Shown here piece after piece: positions 35,982 through 45,210 of a DNA stretch of 64,000 nucleotides (position 1 is its first letter; the number at the start of each line of letters is the position of its first letter). The stretch covers positions 264,065 to 328,064 of the forward strand of contig PLZV01000057.1 in assembly GCA_003152315.1 (NCBI GenBank), in the 5' to 3' direction. Made by a program: the position numbers and the translations under genes. The notes under the pieces were generated by a model, which did not search any database, was not told where the DNA came from, and saw only the letters and a program-made list of their open reading frames with translations. This DNA comes from Verrucomicrobiota bacterium. GTDB lineage: Bacteria; Verrucomicrobiota; Verrucomicrobiia; Palsa-1439.

Positions 35982-37163
35982 ATGAAGCTGAGTTGCAGGA
36001 TTCTCGGTTGTATGGTTCTTGGAGCGTTGTGGTGCGGACTGGCACATCCGGCAGTAGCGGTGCAGCAGGATTTCGATTCGGTGCCCACCAACACGCCGCT
36101 GAATAGTTTGCCGGGTTGGCAGGCTCCGCCGGATCATATCATCCGTCAAACTAGCTTGATTAATATCCTAACCACCAATACTGCCGGCTATGCCAACGTT
36201 GGCTACACCAATGAAGGCGTGGAGTGCTACATTCAGACCGCGGCGTTTCCCAGCAACAGCTGTCAACAGGGCGCGCTCTGGACACTGCCGGTCACAAATG
36301 CTCTGACGCAAAACGGAGGAGTGTTTCAGTTCGACGTGCGTTTATCAAGCTGGAGCTATGACGGGACGAATGTGAATAATAGCAACGGTGGTTTTAAGAA
36401 CGGCTTCTGGATACTCGTCGGCTCGGGGATGCAGTACGAAACAAACAATACGCGGGTTGTCTGGACGAATGCCACAGGATTCGGAATATGCTTCGTGGAT
36501 AGCGACTCAGGCGACCATCTAATCTATTGGGACCAGCCCGGTTTTGATGATAGCCACAATGGCGCTCCAGGTTGGGGTACGAGTTCTGGTGTTACGTCCA
36601 ACTGGAACCGCCGCATCGTCATGCCTTGGAACCGCGACACGTATTACACCGTCCAACTGTCGAACATTGTATTCAACAGCACCATTTGCACGCAGGCCAC
36701 TGCTGTTCTGAATATTTGGGAGACCGACAACGGTCTTGTGATAACCAATAACCTTGTTGTCAGGCCCAATGGAGGCATCAAATCTTTGCAGACTGCGCCG
36801 TTCACCAATATCAACCAGATCGCGCTTGCCGTCTCGCGCTTTGGCGGCTTGGACCATTACGATCACATTATGTTGGCCCAACCTCCGAGCGCGGTTGTTA
36901 GCACGACGGTGCTCCAGATCACGTCCATCGTTCGGCAAGGCAACGACATTAACCTGACTTGGATGACGGGGACGGCTGGCGGCCAGACCAATGCGGTGCA
37001 GGTCACGAGCGGGGACGCGAGCGGTAATTACGCCACCAACAACTTCGCGGATATCGCAACCCTCGTGATCCCGGGCTCAGGCATCGTCGTCACGAACTAC
37101 GTCGATGTAGATGGCGGGACGAATAAGCCGTCCCGATACTACAGGGTACGGCTCGTTCCCTAA
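35982..37163 (+). CDS. Secreted lectin-like protein with terminal YRVRL module
   Basis: A 393-aa exported protein. The ATG at 35982 follows GGAG and gives a clean signal peptide (MKLSCRILGCMVLGALWCG). One copy of the neighbour-shared domain of about 280 aa follows (QDFDSVPTN, GWQAPPDHI, WTNATGFGICF, WNRDTYYTVQLSNI). Instead of a PEP-CTERM tail it ends in the terminal module ILQITSIVRQGN to RYYRVRLVP, also seen in the beta-helix proteins. It follows the PEP-CTERM gene after 140 bases that contain the hairpin, and no operator or separate promoter is obvious. It could be read through from operator site 5. Function unknown. Confidence 0.78.
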   Translation: MKLSCRILGCMVLGALWCGLAHPAVAVQQDFDSVPTNTPLNSLPGWQAPPDHIIRQTSLINILTTNTAGYANVGYTNEGVECYIQTAAFPSNSCQQGALWTLPVTNALTQNGGVFQFDVRLSSWSYDGTNVNNSNGGFKNGFWILVGSGMQYETNNTRVVWTNATGFGICFVDSDSGDHLIYWDQPGFDDSHNGAPGWGTSSGVTSNWNRRIVMPWNRDTYYTVQLSNIVFNSTICTQATAVLNIWETDNGLVITNNLVVRPNGGIKSLQTAPFTNINQIALAVSRFGGLDHYDHIMLAQPPSAVVSTTVLQITSIVRQGNDINLTWMTGTAGGQTNAVQVTSGDASGNYATNNFADIATLVIPGSGIVVTNYVDVDGGTNKPSRYYRVRLVP

Positions 37164-37194
37164 GAGCGGCATGAAATGCGGAGCGCCACCGTCA

Positions 37195-37410
37195 CCGTCA
37201 GCGGGTCGGGACTGAACCTATTCGTGGACATCACCACGCTGGTGTAGAACTGGGTTGGCCATGTTTCACCGAATCACGGGGTGGTCGTCATCGTGCCGCC
37301 CATCTGTAGTCAGCCGGTGTCCGATGGCAGCAACTCCCGGCTGTTTGGCATCGGAACCCCGCAAAGCAGCAAGGGTACGGCGATCCCAGATGAGTTGCGC
37401 TCGTCGGTAA
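37195..37410 (+). pseudogene. DNRLRE-domain remnant of a lost beta-helix gene
   Basis: The frame reads GLNLFVDITTLV, TAG, NWVGHVSPNHGVVVIVPPI and then QPVSDGSNSRLFGIGT. This matches the end of the DNRLRE domain in 60570-63200 (GLNTFVDITAQVQKWVSG to QPVADGSNLQKFNFGT). The TAG at 37244-37246 replaces an expected Gln codon. The DNA of the last bases (GTCGGTAA) matches the end of that gene but in another frame. The rest of the gene is gone. The 262 bases between here and the next gene show only a 9-bp inverted repeat (TAAAAGAAG/CTTCTTTTA). Confidence 0.75.
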
Positions 37411-37672
37411 GACTTGTGTTGGCGGTAGGGAGTTTAGGTTGGTCTGCTAAAAGAAGTTCTGATATCACGCTCAATCGATTAACATGCTCCCATCCGGATC
37501 TGGTTGATTCTTATCTGAACCAGCTTCTTTTACACGCCTTAAACTTATTCAAAAGCATCTTGAAATCACGCGGTAACGACACCGAACATTCGTCGCAGCG
37601 AACAGTCTTCATGGGAGGCCCTACTGGTAGCGGGTGCCTGTTGCGCGAGTCCAATGAAGGAGGCAACCAGAC

Positions 37673-39301
37673 TTGCTAAGCTACTTCAATTTCCTCTCGG
37701 GAATTGCGTTGATGCTCTTCGGCATCCGCAGTCTGCGTAAGGGGTCAGACCGTGTCTTTGGGGCCAAGTTTCGAAGTCTTGTCCAGGCGGCCGCCAAGGG
37801 GCCTCTTCGGGCCTTGCTCGGAGGCTTTCTTATCTCGATCCTGGCTCCCAGCAGTACGGCCATGTCACTGCTGTCGGTGGAAGCTGTCAGTGCGGGGTAC
37901 GCCACTCTGCGGCAAATTCTGGTGCTGATGCTGGGGGCCAACGTGGGGTTTACGATCACCGTGCAACTCTTGGCCTTCAAGTTTTACGTCTACAACGCGG
38001 TGTTCATCGCCGTTGGGGTGCCGCTCTACCTATTCAGCAGGCGTCAGATCAGTCTGGGAGCCGGGCAAGCGCTGCTCGGAATTGGGTTCTTGTTGCTGGC
38101 CATTCAGGTGTTATCCGCCGCGGTGGCACCATTGAGGGAAAGTGCCGATATTCTCGAATTGATCCGGGTGTTGGAGAACCATCCGTTGTGGTTGACGCTA
38201 CTGGCCATCGCCCTTCAAGTGGTTGTGCAAAGTTCCACCACGGCCATTGGCATCGGAATCGCTTTGTGTTCGCAGCATGTGATCCGTGTCGAGGCCGCGT
38301 TGGCAATCGTTATCGGTGCGAATATCGGTATCGGCGTTACCTCTTTCATTGCCGGGTTTTCCCAGATCGACACGCGACGCATGGCGCTGGGAATTCTCTT
38401 TATGAAGCTAGTTGGCGCTGCGGTCATTGTGCCCATGATGCCCTGGGTGATTCGGCTGCTGGAACCGTTGAGCCTGCCCGGCAAGACACACGATACGCAG
38501 TTGATTGCCAATGTCCACACCGCCTTCAACATCGCGCTGGCGCTGGTCTTTTTGCCGCTCGTGCCCCTCATGTCCCGCGCCTTGGAGAAATGGATCCCTT
38601 CGCCCACCTCCGCAGGAGGGCAGGTGGGCGTGCGTTATCTTGACCCTTCGGCGCTGGAAAGTCCCGCGCTTGCGTTGGGGCAGGCGACCCGCGAAATCCT
38701 GCACATGGCGGACATCGTGCGCGAGATGTTGCGGAATGCGTATCGCTGTTTTGAGGAGGGAAGTGAGACGCTTTGCGAGGAAGTTCGGCAGGAGGACGAC
38801 AAGGTTGACGCAATCAACAATGAGATCAAATCCTACATCACGCGGCTTTCCGAGCAGGCGCTCAGTACCGAGGATTCGCGGCGGGAGATCGCACTCCTCG
38901 GATTTGCGAATGAACTGGAGAACATCGGCGATATCGTCGACAAGAACTTGATTGAGCTGGCGGAGAAGAAAATCACCCTTCGCGTGGAATTCTCGAGGGA
39001 GGGCCGGGTAGAGCTGGAGGGCTATTTCCAGAAAGTGCTGGAAAACTTTGAGATCGCGATCTCGGCGTTCGCCAGCCAGGACAAAATACTGGCCGACCAG
39101 CTGTTGCGACACAAGCATCGCATCAACGAACTGGAGCGCGACCTGCGCAATCGTCATTTTCGTCGTCTTCACGCCGGGCTCACCGAGTCATTCGAGACGA
39201 GCGCGGTTCACCTGGATGTGCTGACCAACCTGAAGCGGATCAATTCCCACCTCACCGCGGCAGCGTATCCGATTTTGGAGAATGGACGCGCGGGGAGTTG
39301 A
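37673..39301 (+). CDS. Na+/phosphate cotransporter with PhoU-like domain, copy 2
   Basis: A 542-aa paralogue of 18329-19963, similar over its full length. It shows the same repeats ILAPSSTAMSLLSVEAVS and VQSSTTAIGIGIALC, and a PhoU-like helical domain with the nearly identical stretch HKHRINELERDLRNRHFRRLHAGL. The TTG start is supported by GGAGG about 10 bases upstream and by the same start in copy 1. Its stop overlaps the TTG of the next gene (TTGA). No phosphatase follows this copy. The two copies may have diverged in control rather than in transport. Confidence 0.9.
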   Translation: MLSYFNFLSGIALMLFGIRSLRKGSDRVFGAKFRSLVQAAAKGPLRALLGGFLISILAPSSTAMSLLSVEAVSAGYATLRQILVLMLGANVGFTITVQLLAFKFYVYNAVFIAVGVPLYLFSRRQISLGAGQALLGIGFLLLAIQVLSAAVAPLRESADILELIRVLENHPLWLTLLAIALQVVVQSSTTAIGIGIALCSQHVIRVEAALAIVIGANIGIGVTSFIAGFSQIDTRRMALGILFMKLVGAAVIVPMMPWVIRLLEPLSLPGKTHDTQLIANVHTAFNIALALVFLPLVPLMSRALEKWIPSPTSAGGQVGVRYLDPSALESPALALGQATREILHMADIVREMLRNAYRCFEEGSETLCEEVRQEDDKVDAINNEIKSYITRLSEQALSTEDSRREIALLGFANELENIGDIVDKNLIELAEKKITLRVEFSREGRVELEGYFQKVLENFEIAISAFASQDKILADQLLRHKHRINELERDLRNRHFRRLHAGLTESFETSAVHLDVLTNLKRINSHLTAAAYPILENGRAGS

Positions 39302-40455
39302 ACGGATGGAGAAAACGCGTGAGATTTTTGCTCTTGATAGGGGTACTATCCCTGAACTGGTGCGGGGGAGCATCGGCGACGATGTATTCCATTAAACTTG
39401 TGAAAACGGAAGCGCAGAGGTACCGTACGGCGCCAAAACTGGGATTTGTTCGTGACGGTGACGGCTGGCGAGTCGTGACGAAGCCGTGGTACAACGGCGA
39501 GAATGATTGGGAAGTATTCTTCGAACTGGAGACCGATGCGCAGAAGCCGACGCTGCCGGAAGTCCGGATTGTCGCGCCGGGTGTGAAAGTGGCCCGCGCC
39601 ATCACCGGCAAAACCGACGTGCCGTTTACCCAGCAGGGAGACGAAACGACGTTCCGTCTGGCCCCGGACCAGTCGGTCGGTCCGATGATACGCATCGGGT
39701 ATAGCAGCCCGCGGGGGGGGCCGCCCATCTCCCTCGACCACAACTGGGAGATGCGCCGCAACGGGGAGTATCTCAGTGTGCCGTGGCCAGCGAAACAAGT
39801 TGCCGCGGTACCCAACTATCTGCTGGCGGCGCAGGAGGTATTTCGCGTAATGGGCGACATGGGACCGGGTCAACCGAAGAAGTTCGAAGGCGACATCGTG
39901 CTGATGAGTTCAGAAGTCGCCGCCAGTCGCGGCCACGCGGATTTCCCACAACATGTGCATATTATGCACTACCAGTTCGAAACGAACGCTGTCGGCGAGC
40001 GTGTTTACTCCTCCCGCCTCGTGCCGCATTTCTATATGGATGACGATGGGTTAATCGTGCGCAACAACTTTGCCGTGCTCGCGGGCCACGGCAAATCGGC
40101 GCTGCTGGGGTTGAACGACGTGTGTCGATTCGAGGACACGTTCGGCCAGCATATGCTCGATTTGGTAATCACCAAGGTCGGTCTTGAATTACGACGTCCC
40201 GTCGGTCGTGTCTACAGCCTGCGTCCCGACCCGGATCTTGGAGCATCGCATGCCGTGTGGGGATATCAGGGCGACAACCCCATCTGTCGGGTCGAAGCCC
40301 ATGACGACCCGGCCCACGGAGTCTTTTCTTATCAACTTGACACCATCAAGGGGGGGAAGTTGTGGAAACCTTTCGTGACGGTTACCGCTACGATCCATTC
40401 ACCGCCAAGGTGCTGGGCAAGCTTCCGTAACCATCGACACCGCGAGAATCCTTGA
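39298..40455 (+). CDS. Secreted protein of unknown function, probable C-terminal frameshift in a G7 run
   Basis: 385 aa as written. A signal peptide (RFLLLIGVLSLNWCGGASA) is followed by a beta-rich domain (about 30-160) and a second region with several conserved-looking blocks (SLDHNWEMRRNGEYLSVPW, HVHIMHYQFET). I do not recognise the family. The TTG start overlaps the cotransporter stop, so translation is probably coupled. The last 33 residues (after GVFSYQLDTIKGG) look random and basic. In the neighbouring frame a natural ending follows the G7 tract at 40350-40356 (EVVETFRDGYRYDPFTAKVL, stop at 40430). The tract is therefore likely the site of a frameshift or read error. Confidence 0.62.
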   Translation: MNGWRKRVRFLLLIGVLSLNWCGGASATMYSIKLVKTEAQRYRTAPKLGFVRDGDGWRVVTKPWYNGENDWEVFFELETDAQKPTLPEVRIVAPGVKVARAITGKTDVPFTQQGDETTFRLAPDQSVGPMIRIGYSSPRGGPPISLDHNWEMRRNGEYLSVPWPAKQVAAVPNYLLAAQEVFRVMGDMGPGQPKKFEGDIVLMSSEVAASRGHADFPQHVHIMHYQFETNAVGERVYSSRLVPHFYMDDDGLIVRNNFAVLAGHGKSALLGLNDVCRFEDTFGQHMLDLVITKVGLELRRPVGRVYSLRPDPDLGASHAVWGYQGDNPICRVEAHDDPAHGVFSYQLDTIKGGKLWKPFVTVTATIHSPPRCWASFRNHRHRENP

Positions 40456-40486
40456 ACCGGACCTCCGCCCATACGTCAATTGCAGC

Positions 40487-42253
40487 TCAAGACGCTTTGA
40501 CAAACGCTTTCACGACTTTCAACGGATCGCCACTTTCGCTGATCAGGCGGAAACCTTGAGCCGCCGCTGGCACAACAAACGTTTCGGCATAATTGAAACG
40601 CTGGCGCAGACCATTCCTGGTTTCCAGGATAACGGTGCTTCCTTCTACCAGGCTCATCACTTGCGGCGAGTTGTCGGTTGTTACATCCATGTCGCGGTTG
40701 AACTCCAAGCGCTCAACATCGTAGAAGTGGGTGGGATGCGTCGGCAGATGAACGCGCTGCCAACTGCTGCTGCGAGCGACCACACGTGGCCGTGAGATGA
40801 GTTCTTCCGCCACGCATTTGCCCTGCCGTTCAAAGTAGAGATTGTCTAACGCCCGCTCGATATTCAGCGGACGCGGATGTCCGTCGAGATCGAGACGCAG
40901 CCAATCATACATTTTGAACGTAAAGATGTATGGCGTGGCGCTGATCTCCAGGACCAGGTTATTCTCGCCCGAGCAATGGATCGTGCCGTGCGGGATTAGG
41001 AAGAGGTCATGTTTGTGCGCAGGAACGGTGCTGACGAAACGGGGGACTTCCACGGGCGTGGCCTGCTGGAAACTCTGGTTCAGCACCCGGTGAAATTCGG
41101 CGGGGTTGATGCCTTCGTTAAAGCCCAGGTAGACCTGCGCACCCGGCTGGCAATCCAGGATGTAGTAAGTCTCATCCTGCGTGAACGTCTCACCGAAATG
41201 CTTCCGTATATACTCGGGGCGCGGATGGCACTGCACCGACAGGTTTCCGCCACCAAATGTGTCCAGAAAGTCGAAGCGGATGGGGAATTCATATTTGAAT
41301 CGTTCCGCGCAATCGCCCAGCACGGCGTGAGATTCTTGAAACATGAGAAAATCGAACGAGACTTCCAGAAACCGTCTGTCGCTTTCAAACGCCAATCCAT
41401 TCTCGGGCGCGATCAGTTCGAACGACCAAGCGTAGTTCGCGGCATTTTGCGGCAGTTGCGGGATGTGCTGCTTGATCCACTGACCGCCCCACGGCCCCGG
41501 TTCGAACCATGGTCGCACACGAAAAAAGTTGCGACTAATCTGCGTCAACGCCGACCGCAGTTCTGCGCCCGACATCCAGGCCGGGACCTCGGGGCGTTGC
41601 TCATCAACGATTAGATCGATGCGCGGCAACAACTCAGTCTTGTGACGGTTTAACGCCACCCAGTCGACGAAGTAGAACCGCTTGTACATCGACTTGGGAT
41701 CGGCGGCTCCGCTGGCGCCGAGATTCTGCACGGTCCCCGCGCGGGAACGGAATTGGATTTCGTTCTTCGGGACGTCGACGTATACGAGAAATCCTTCCCA
41801 CCCAGCCAATGACGCGCCGCAGCCATAGAGGAGGTTTGGTGCAGCCTTGGAATCCGGTCGCAGCGCACGCAATTTCTGAACATCAAAGAAATTCCGTAGC
41901 TGGCCGGTGAATCGCGTCCCGAACAGCGGATCGTCACCGCCGAGGAATGGCTGTACGAGTCGATCAATCTCCGATTCGGGCCGCAAAGCTTCCTGAACGT
42001 TTATCCAGTGCGCCCGGATGCCGCGCCGCGCGAACGCGGCGTCAAGTTGTTCGCGCAGTTGCGGCCAGAACACGCCTCCGTAACCGTCAATGATCACCTG
42101 TTTATGGCCCGCCAGGCTCTCGGCAAGCCTATCGTATCCGAGCATGATTTTGCCGGAACCGATGGAGTGCGCCGGGTAAGTATCGTACTGGCCTGGCGAG
42201 GGGGGCGACCAGGTCGCTGGCGCGAGTCGCTGTGTTGTTTTGCGCCAGTTCAT
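40487..42253 (-). CDS. Class I mannose-6-phosphate isomerase with N-terminal extension
   Basis: A 588-aa protein and the last gene of the catabolic operon. The zinc-cupin PMI core occupies about residues 250-475: WGGQWIKQHIP, the metal motif QCHPRPEYIRKHFG, DETYYILDCQPGAQVYLGF, and HDLFLIPHGTIHCSG. PMI interconverts mannose-6-phosphate and fructose-6-phosphate, which would feed mannose freed by the mannosidases into glycolysis. The first 240 residues (KQVIIDGYGGVFWPQLREQL near residue 50) resemble a nucleoside-kinase-like domain and make the protein longer than standard PMIs. It starts 4 bp inside the kinase gene and converges with 39298-40455. Confidence 0.87.
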   Translation of the reverse strand: MNWRKTTQRLAPATWSPPSPGQYDTYPAHSIGSGKIMLGYDRLAESLAGHKQVIIDGYGGVFWPQLREQLDAAFARRGIRAHWINVQEALRPESEIDRLVQPFLGGDDPLFGTRFTGQLRNFFDVQKLRALRPDSKAAPNLLYGCGASLAGWEGFLVYVDVPKNEIQFRSRAGTVQNLGASGAADPKSMYKRFYFVDWVALNRHKTELLPRIDLIVDEQRPEVPAWMSGAELRSALTQISRNFFRVRPWFEPGPWGGQWIKQHIPQLPQNAANYAWSFELIAPENGLAFESDRRFLEVSFDFLMFQESHAVLGDCAERFKYEFPIRFDFLDTFGGGNLSVQCHPRPEYIRKHFGETFTQDETYYILDCQPGAQVYLGFNEGINPAEFHRVLNQSFQQATPVEVPRFVSTVPAHKHDLFLIPHGTIHCSGENNLVLEISATPYIFTFKMYDWLRLDLDGHPRPLNIERALDNLYFERQGKCVAEELISRPRVVARSSSWQRVHLPTHPTHFYDVERLEFNRDMDVTTDNSPQVMSLVEGSTVILETRNGLRQRFNYAETFVVPAAAQGFRLISESGDPLKVVKAFVKAS

Positions 42254-43236
42254 TGTCGTCCACCTCGCTGCAAGAGGCCAATCAAGTTAATCGTCGGCTT
42301 AATGCCGAGCGATTCAAGCGCCAGCAGCGCCGCGCCCAACACGGGTGAAAGCTTCGGCTCCACTATCTGTACGGTCGGCACGCGACGTCGAATCGCCGCG
42401 TAAAGCGGTTCTTTGTAGATCGGCCCGGAGTGCGCTACACCACCCGTGACACTCACCAAGATCTTGTCCGGTGGGAACTCGAGCTTTTCGGCCACGGTCT
42501 TTACCATAAGTGCGAGCTCGTCCACGCCCTGCGCGATGATCTCGCGCGCAACTTCATCGCCGGTGACAGCAACTTCGATCATTAGCGGTGCGAGCGCGGC
42601 TATTTCCGCGCGGCTCATTCCATCATGATAGAGACGACGCATGATGTCTTGTGTGTCCGTCAATTTAAGGTGCGCCAGCACGCACTGGCTCAGCGCTGTC
42701 GGCAGTCCGCGTCCATCCGTGTCCCGAACCGCCGCGATCATTGCTTGCAGACCGAGGTAATAGCCACTGCCCACGTCATCGAGCAGATGTCCCCAACCAC
42801 CCGCGCGCCATTCACGACCATTAACACGACGACCGTAACACGACGAGCCAGTACCGACAATCAACGTGATGCCTTCCTCGCCAGCGAGGCTACCGGCGAG
42901 TGAAATGCGAATGTCATGGTCCACGCCGATCTGTCGCGGCGGTGCCATCCGCAGTTCCACGGCGATTTTACAAATCGTTGTCCGGTCGATTTCCGAGACG
43001 ACACCGGCCATCCCGAGAAATACGGCGTCGCAACTTCGTGGTGGTTCGCCCGCCTCCAGCCACGCCTCATGGAGAGCGTGCTGAATGCTTTCTCGTGCCG
43101 CGTCCACGCCAACATCGTCGTAATTGGATGGTCCCGCGACACCCGTACCCAGCACGGCCCCGTCCTCGGTAACAAGGACGACGCGAGTATTCGTCCCCCC
43201 GCCATCTACTCCCGCCACAATCCTTGGATTATTCAC
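42250..43236 (-). CDS. BadF/NAGK-type sugar kinase
   Basis: A 328-aa cytoplasmic kinase of the ASKHA superfamily, closest in layout to N-acetylglucosamine kinase. Visible motifs are the phosphate-1 loop AGVDGGGTNTRVVLV (about residue 9), VDHDIRISL, GTGSSCYG (about 127), GGWGHLLDDVGSGYYLG (about 145) and the adenosine motif VSVTGGVAHSG (about 265). It overlaps the symporter gene by 8 bp and the isomerase gene by 4 bp. Next to a mannose-6-phosphate isomerase it most probably phosphorylates mannose or N-acetylglucosamine taken up by the operon. The exact sugar is inference. Confidence 0.85.
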   Translation of the reverse strand: MNNPRIVAGVDGGGTNTRVVLVTEDGAVLGTGVAGPSNYDDVGVDAARESIQHALHEAWLEAGEPPRSCDAVFLGMAGVVSEIDRTTICKIAVELRMAPPRQIGVDHDIRISLAGSLAGEEGITLIVGTGSSCYGRRVNGREWRAGGWGHLLDDVGSGYYLGLQAMIAAVRDTDGRGLPTALSQCVLAHLKLTDTQDIMRRLYHDGMSRAEIAALAPLMIEVAVTGDEVAREIIAQGVDELALMVKTVAEKLEFPPDKILVSVTGGVAHSGPIYKEPLYAAIRRRVPTVQIVEPKLSPVLGAALLALESLGIKPTINLIGLLQRGGRQ

Positions 43237-45190
43237 GAATCGCCTGGTTTGGTTCGTTGTGATTCACGGTCCCATCGTCATTGTGATCGACTCTTTCCTC
43301 CCGTAAGCGGCGGAAAAATACTCGTATATCGTGCCAGCAGCCGATCGTGAACCATATCGTAGTGACGACCCCTATCAACAGTGGCAGATAGATGGCCGTG
43401 ACCAGCCAGTAATTGGCCCACGCGATGTCTGACCATGGATGAATAAAGTACAAGATGCTTCCGATCACCAGGGCGAGAAACCACGTCACGCTCCAGGCGA
43501 AGATACCGATGGTAATCCAGCGGTCGGTGCGACCGAAGTGATCATCGATGCCGACCAGCGTGGAGAGTCGGAAACGGTTCTTCGCCGGTGAGGAAGTGGT
43601 GACGATTCGCTCGCCCGTCGCCTCGGGTTCGATTGCGTACTTGCCACGATGGAGGAGTTGATCCATGTCGTGTGGTCTATGACAGGTAAGGAGTGAAACG
43701 ACAATGTAGCCAGTTACGGCCACGAAGGCTGCAAAGAATTCGACTTGCCGCCCATTCAATGGAAACGAAGGATAAACCTGCTGCAGAACAATGCCCGTGA
43801 CGGAGAGGATGAAACCGGTCAACATGCCGGTCCACGCGCCCGCGGTGGTGCCGCGGCTCCAGTACAGGCCACCGATGATGCAGGCACCCGCCCCGGCAAC
43901 GAAGATACCTTCGGTGATAATGAACCACATGGCGACATATTGGTTCTGATGGAAGAGCGCCCCGAAGCAGAAGACGAAGATGGCCACAACGGCGATTGCT
44001 GAGCGTAGAAGGATCAGGTGCTGACGCGTAGTCAGCGGAGTCGTACGCAACGGAAGAATGATGTCCTGAATAAGAATGCTGCCCCAAGAATGAAGTTGCA
44101 TGCCATCCCCGGAAAAGACGCCCATCAGGACCGTGGCGACCAAGAGACCCTTGATGCCAACGGGAAGGAGCTGAGAGAGAGCGATCGGATACCGCATTTG
44201 CTTGGCAGTCTGTGGATCGGAGATCGTATCGAGAACATGCTGCACGCTCGCATCTCCGGCTGCGTGGCCCAAATACGTAAAGGCGCAGACACCCAGCAGT
44301 CCCATCATGGCCGTTTGCGCGAAAAGACGCCAGCCACTCAAAATGCTGCCCATGCGCGATTCATGCGGCGAAATCGCAGAAGAGTTGAATCCCTGGCTAT
44401 TCTGCCACGCCATGGTTCGATAGACGAAGAAAAACTGGGTCATCAGCACGTACCAAATGTTGAAGTCTTTAATCTTGAAGGAATGAAAGGGATTGACCAT
44501 GGAGTATCCCACGGGGCGGGCGAGCAGCACCTCACGTGTCTCGTGCCAGCTAAAGGTCAGGAGCAGTACCGTGGCGATGATCACAAAAGCGATCTGCGAA
44601 AACAGGCCTTGGAGCGCGTCTGTCACCAGCACCGTGATTTGTCCGCCAGCGGTCGTCAAGACGACGCAGATGGCCAGAAAACCGGCCATGAGAACGAGGG
44701 AGGTGGGAATTGGGAACAAAGCGAAGTAGATCGATTGCGGCAAGCCAAGAAAGTTGACCATAAACCTCGCCCCAATGACTGGGATGATACCGAAATTGAG
44801 CAAGCCGGCAAAGACGCCCAAGAAGCCGGCGAATAATCGAAACTTACGACTGTAGCGCATCTCAAAAAACTGGGCCAGGGTGAGCGCGCGCGTTTGGCGG
44901 TAGCGATAAATCACAAAGCCACTGATGGCCACGATGAGGCTAACGAGGACGGAAATCTGGTTCCACCAGGTCAGGGTAAAGCCAGCCTGACCGAACATTT
45001 CGAAGTTTGAGACAACCGCGACCGCCCCTGTGCCCATCTCACCCAGGGCGACGCAGAGTAGGAACCGTCCCGCATTGCGTCCGCCAGCCAAAAAATCGGC
45101 AACGCTACGGAGATAACGGCGAGTATACAGGGCCACGCAGACCACCGCGGCAATTGGCAGGGCGATGATCAGCCAGTCAATTACATGCAT
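43229..45190 (-). CDS. Sodium:solute symporter (SSS family)
   Basis: A 653-aa inner-membrane protein with about 14 predicted membrane segments, typical of SSS/SGLT-type sodium symporters. It begins MHVIDWLIIALPIAAVVCV. The signatures are SVADFLAGGRNAGRFLL (about 31-47), FFEMRYSRKFRLFAG (about 108), TAGGQITVLVTDALQG, and GDGMQLHSWGSILIQD. It probably brings the mono- or oligosaccharide across the inner membrane with sodium, before the cytoplasmic mannosidase and fucosidase act. It lies 20 bases behind the HAD gene and overlaps the kinase gene by 8 bp, so it is part of the same operon. Confidence 0.9.
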   Translation of the reverse strand: MHVIDWLIIALPIAAVVCVALYTRRYLRSVADFLAGGRNAGRFLLCVALGEMGTGAVAVVSNFEMFGQAGFTLTWWNQISVLVSLIVAISGFVIYRYRQTRALTLAQFFEMRYSRKFRLFAGFLGVFAGLLNFGIIPVIGARFMVNFLGLPQSIYFALFPIPTSLVLMAGFLAICVVLTTAGGQITVLVTDALQGLFSQIAFVIIATVLLLTFSWHETREVLLARPVGYSMVNPFHSFKIKDFNIWYVLMTQFFFVYRTMAWQNSQGFNSSAISPHESRMGSILSGWRLFAQTAMMGLLGVCAFTYLGHAAGDASVQHVLDTISDPQTAKQMRYPIALSQLLPVGIKGLLVATVLMGVFSGDGMQLHSWGSILIQDIILPLRTTPLTTRQHLILLRSAIAVVAIFVFCFGALFHQNQYVAMWFIITEGIFVAGAGACIIGGLYWSRGTTAGAWTGMLTGFILSVTGIVLQQVYPSFPLNGRQVEFFAAFVAVTGYIVVSLLTCHRPHDMDQLLHRGKYAIEPEATGERIVTTSSPAKNRFRLSTLVGIDDHFGRTDRWITIGIFAWSVTWFLALVIGSILYFIHPWSDIAWANYWLVTAIYLPLLIGVVTTIWFTIGCWHDIRVFFRRLREERVDHNDDGTVNHNEPNQAIRE

Positions 45191-45210
45191 AGACCCATCG
45201 GTGTTCGCCG

